Assembly (NCBI GenBank): GCA_030526885.1
Contig: JAUNBV010000093.1
Location: forward strand, 1 to 7,605
From: Syntrophomonadaceae bacterium
GTDB taxonomy: Bacteria; Bacillota; Syntrophomonadia; Syntrophomonadales; Syntrophomonadaceae
DNA length: 7,605 nucleotides
Direction of reading: 5' to 3'
A program made the position numbers and the translations under genes. The notes under the pieces are model-generated. The model was not told the origin of the DNA and did no database searches. It worked only from the letters and a program-made list of their open reading frames with translations. Of this stretch, positions 6,517 through 7,605 are shown one piece after another. Each line of letters starts with the position of its first letter. The stretch's first letter is position 1.

Positions 6517-7200
6517 TTGCAGTATAAGGCCAGGATAAAGGATTTACCGGAGGAGATGCGCCCGCGGGAAAAGATGCTGCGCGGCGGGGAGCCGTCTTTG
6601 AGCGATGCGGAGCTCTTGGCGGTGATTATAGATTCTGGCACCAGGGACCGGAGCGCCCTGGATTTAGCCTATGATTTGCTGCGCCGGTATAAGGGGCTAC
6701 GGATGATAAAAACCGCTTCGGTGGAAGAGTTGACGTCGGAAAAGGGCATCGGCCCGGCCCGGGCTATAAAGATCAAGGCCGCGCTGGAACTGGGGCGGCG
6801 GGCGGCGCAGGAGTTTCAGGCGCGCGATATCATCGGCAGCCCCGCCGATGTGGCGGCCCTGGTGATGGAGGAGATGCGCAATTATGACCGCGAGCATTTT
6901 CGGGTGCTGTATCTCGACCGTAAGGGCGGCTTGCTGGAGATGACCGATATTTCGGTTGGCGGGCTGCATAATTCCATCGTCCATCCCCGCGAGGTGTTCA
7001 AGACGGCAATCAAACGTTCGGCCAATGCCGTAATCGCGGTACATAATCATCCCAGCGGCAATCCCGAGCCCAGCCGGGAGGATATCGCGGTCAGCCTCAG
7101 GCTGCGGGAGGCGGGGGAACTGTTGGGCATCAGACTGGAAGACCATATCGTAATCGGTGACAAGCAATATGTTTCAATGAAAGAAAAAGGTTTGATATAG
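6517..7200 (+). CDS. radC: RadC family JAB/MPN-domain protein (UPF0758)
   Basis: This is RadC, once thought to act in DNA repair; its true role remains unsettled. The 227-residue length is normal. The N-terminus carries the family signature IKDLPEEMRPREKML, then LSDAELLAVII. A helix-hairpin-helix-like segment, EKGIGPARAIKIKAALELG, centres on GIG at 77-79. The C-terminal JAB/MPN metalloprotease-like domain keeps the metal motif HNHPSGNPEPSRED: His176, His178, Ser186 and Asp189. It also keeps YDREHFRVLYLD and GGLHNSIVHPREVFK. The start is TTG at 6517; GATGAGG sits 4 bases upstream and AAAGGG 10 bases upstream, and the conserved region begins within the first ten residues, so this start fits the family. 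The order radC then mreB is a conserved Bacillota arrangement. All motif residues are present. Confidence 0.95.
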   Translation: MQYKARIKDLPEEMRPREKMLRGGEPSLSDAELLAVIIDSGTRDRSALDLAYDLLRRYKGLRMIKTASVEELTSEKGIGPARAIKIKAALELGRRAAQEFQARDIIGSPADVAALVMEEMRNYDREHFRVLYLDRKGGLLEMTDISVGGLHNSIVHPREVFKTAIKRSANAVIAVHNHPSGNPEPSREDIAVSLRLREAGELLGIRLEDHIVIGDKQYVSMKEKGLI

Positions 7201-7219
7201 CGTAGATGTCCGCAGAATC

Positions 7220-7228
7220 TGTTATAAT
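7220..7228 (+). promoter_or_regulatory. Extended -10 promoter upstream of mreB
   Basis: TGTTATAAT is a perfect extended -10: TG, one base, then consensus TATAAT (7223-7228). It lies 20 bases after the radC stop and about 77 bases before the mreB start. No good -35 is found at 16-18 bases; TTGATA (7192-7197), at the end of radC, is 25 bases away and too far. Extended -10 promoters can work with a weak -35. mreB may thus be expressed both from here and by readthrough from radC. Confidence 0.6.
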
Positions 7229-7243
7229 GAAAAGAGGGTGTGG

Positions 7244-7277
7244 CCTTTAGGGAAACTGTCGGGACAGGGCCTGAAGG
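7244..7277 (+). other. Potential RNA hairpin in the mreB leader
   Basis: CCTTTAGG (7244-7251) can pair with CCTGAAGG (7270-7277) in eight pairs, one of them G-U. Inside it, after a small internal loop, CTGT (7256-7259) pairs with ACAG (7264-7267) around a CGGG loop. It would lie near the 5' end of the transcript from the promoter at 7220-7228 and leaves the ribosome binding site at 7291-7298 free. No T run follows, so it is not a terminator. It resembles no riboswitch that I recognise. Confidence 0.35.
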
Positions 7278-7304
7278 GCTTAACGATAATGAGGAGGTAA
7301 GAGG

Positions 7305-7605
7305 ATGTTTGGGAACAGGGATATGGGAATAGATTTAGGAACCGCCAATACTCTGGTTCATGTAAAAGATAAAGGCGTGGTGCTGACGGAGCCGTCGGTG
7401 GTGGCCATCCAGAACGATACTGGCAAGGTGTTGGCGGTGGGCGCGGAGGCCAAAAAGATGATTGGCCGCACGCCGGGCAATATTGTGGCCATCCGCCCCA
7501 TGAAGGACGGCGTCATCGCCGACTTCGACATTACGCAGGCTATGCTGCGTTATTTTCTCAACAAGGCGATGGAGTCTCGCAGCCCATTTTCCCGACCCCG
7601 GGTGG
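7305..7605 (+). CDS. mreB: Rod-shape-determining protein MreB (5' part)
   Basis: MreB is the bacterial actin homologue; its ATP-dependent filaments lie under the membrane and direct cell-wall synthesis along the rod. Only the first 100 codons are in the window, and the gene continues past the right edge. The first phosphate-binding motif is DLGTANT (10-16), followed by LTEPSVVAI (27-35), the VGAEAKKMIGRTPGNI segment (about 45-60) and IRPMKDGVIADFD (63-75), all hallmarks of MreB. Membrane association is expected from the family. The ATG is preceded by GAGGAGGT (7291-7298) at good spacing. Placement after radC fits the common radC-mreB-mreC-mreD cluster, though mreC and mreD are outside the window. 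A paralogue such as Mbl cannot be fully excluded from 100 residues, but the radC neighbour favours mreB. Confidence 0.95.
   Translation, partial: MFGNRDMGIDLGTANTLVHVKDKGVVLTEPSVVAIQNDTGKVLAVGAEAKKMIGRTPGNIVAIRPMKDGVIADFDITQAMLRYFLNKAMESRSPFSRPRV

Noticed and set aside
5889..6641. Minus-strand 250-residue open frame opposite rex
   Set aside because: It lies antisense to the well-supported rex gene and the radC start, its protein is His- and Arg-rich low-complexity sequence, and it has no recognisable domain.
1..7605. CRISPR array, insertion sequence, tRNA or rRNA gene, prophage or defence system
   Set aside because: No regularly spaced repeats, transposase or integrase motifs, terminal inverted repeats, tRNA-like folds or defence-protein motifs were recognised by reading the window; all large frames are housekeeping genes or the SEC-C protein.

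Overview
The window reads as a stretch of housekeeping chromosome from a GC-rich, probably anaerobic member of the Bacillota (Clostridia-like). This rests on three things: the order valS, folC, radC, mreB on one strand is the arrangement known from Bacillus and Clostridia; a Rex NADH/NAD+ sensor is present; and the ribosome binding sites are strong and purine-rich of the AGGAGG type. The GC level is judged by eye, and no finer taxonomic placement is justified.

Layout. Positions 1-312 hold no convincing complete gene, only a possible gene tail at the left edge, some short palindromes and a weak minus-strand terminator. Positions 313-1569 (minus strand) encode a SEC-C zinc-motif protein of unknown role, transcribed away from the rest. 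A 207-base divergent intergenic region carries a likely valS promoter. On the plus strand follow valS (1777-4425, valyl-tRNA synthetase), folC (folylpolyglutamate/dihydrofolate synthase, overlapping the end of valS and ending at 5699), a strong intrinsic terminator (5728-5754), rex (5838-6467) with its own promoter and a possible autoregulatory operator, radC (6517-7200) and the 5' end of mreB (from 7305, running off the right edge). mreB has an extended -10 promoter and a leader with hairpin potential.

How the genes fit together. valS-folC looks like one transcription unit closed by the terminator after folC. rex-radC looks like a second unit, possibly reading into mreB, which also has its own promoter. 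The genes belong to different housekeeping tasks: tRNA charging, folate polyglutamylation, redox-responsive repression, a JAB/MPN-domain protein of uncertain function, and rod-shape determination.

No new multi-gene system is visible. The most interesting points are small: folC has no ATG, GTG or TTG start codon ahead of its P-loop, although an ACG sits at ideal distance from a strong ribosome binding site; an asymmetric Rex-like operator lies between the rex promoter and its start; an 11-bp tandem repeat joined to a 12-bp palindrome lies between rex and radC; and the mreB leader can fold.
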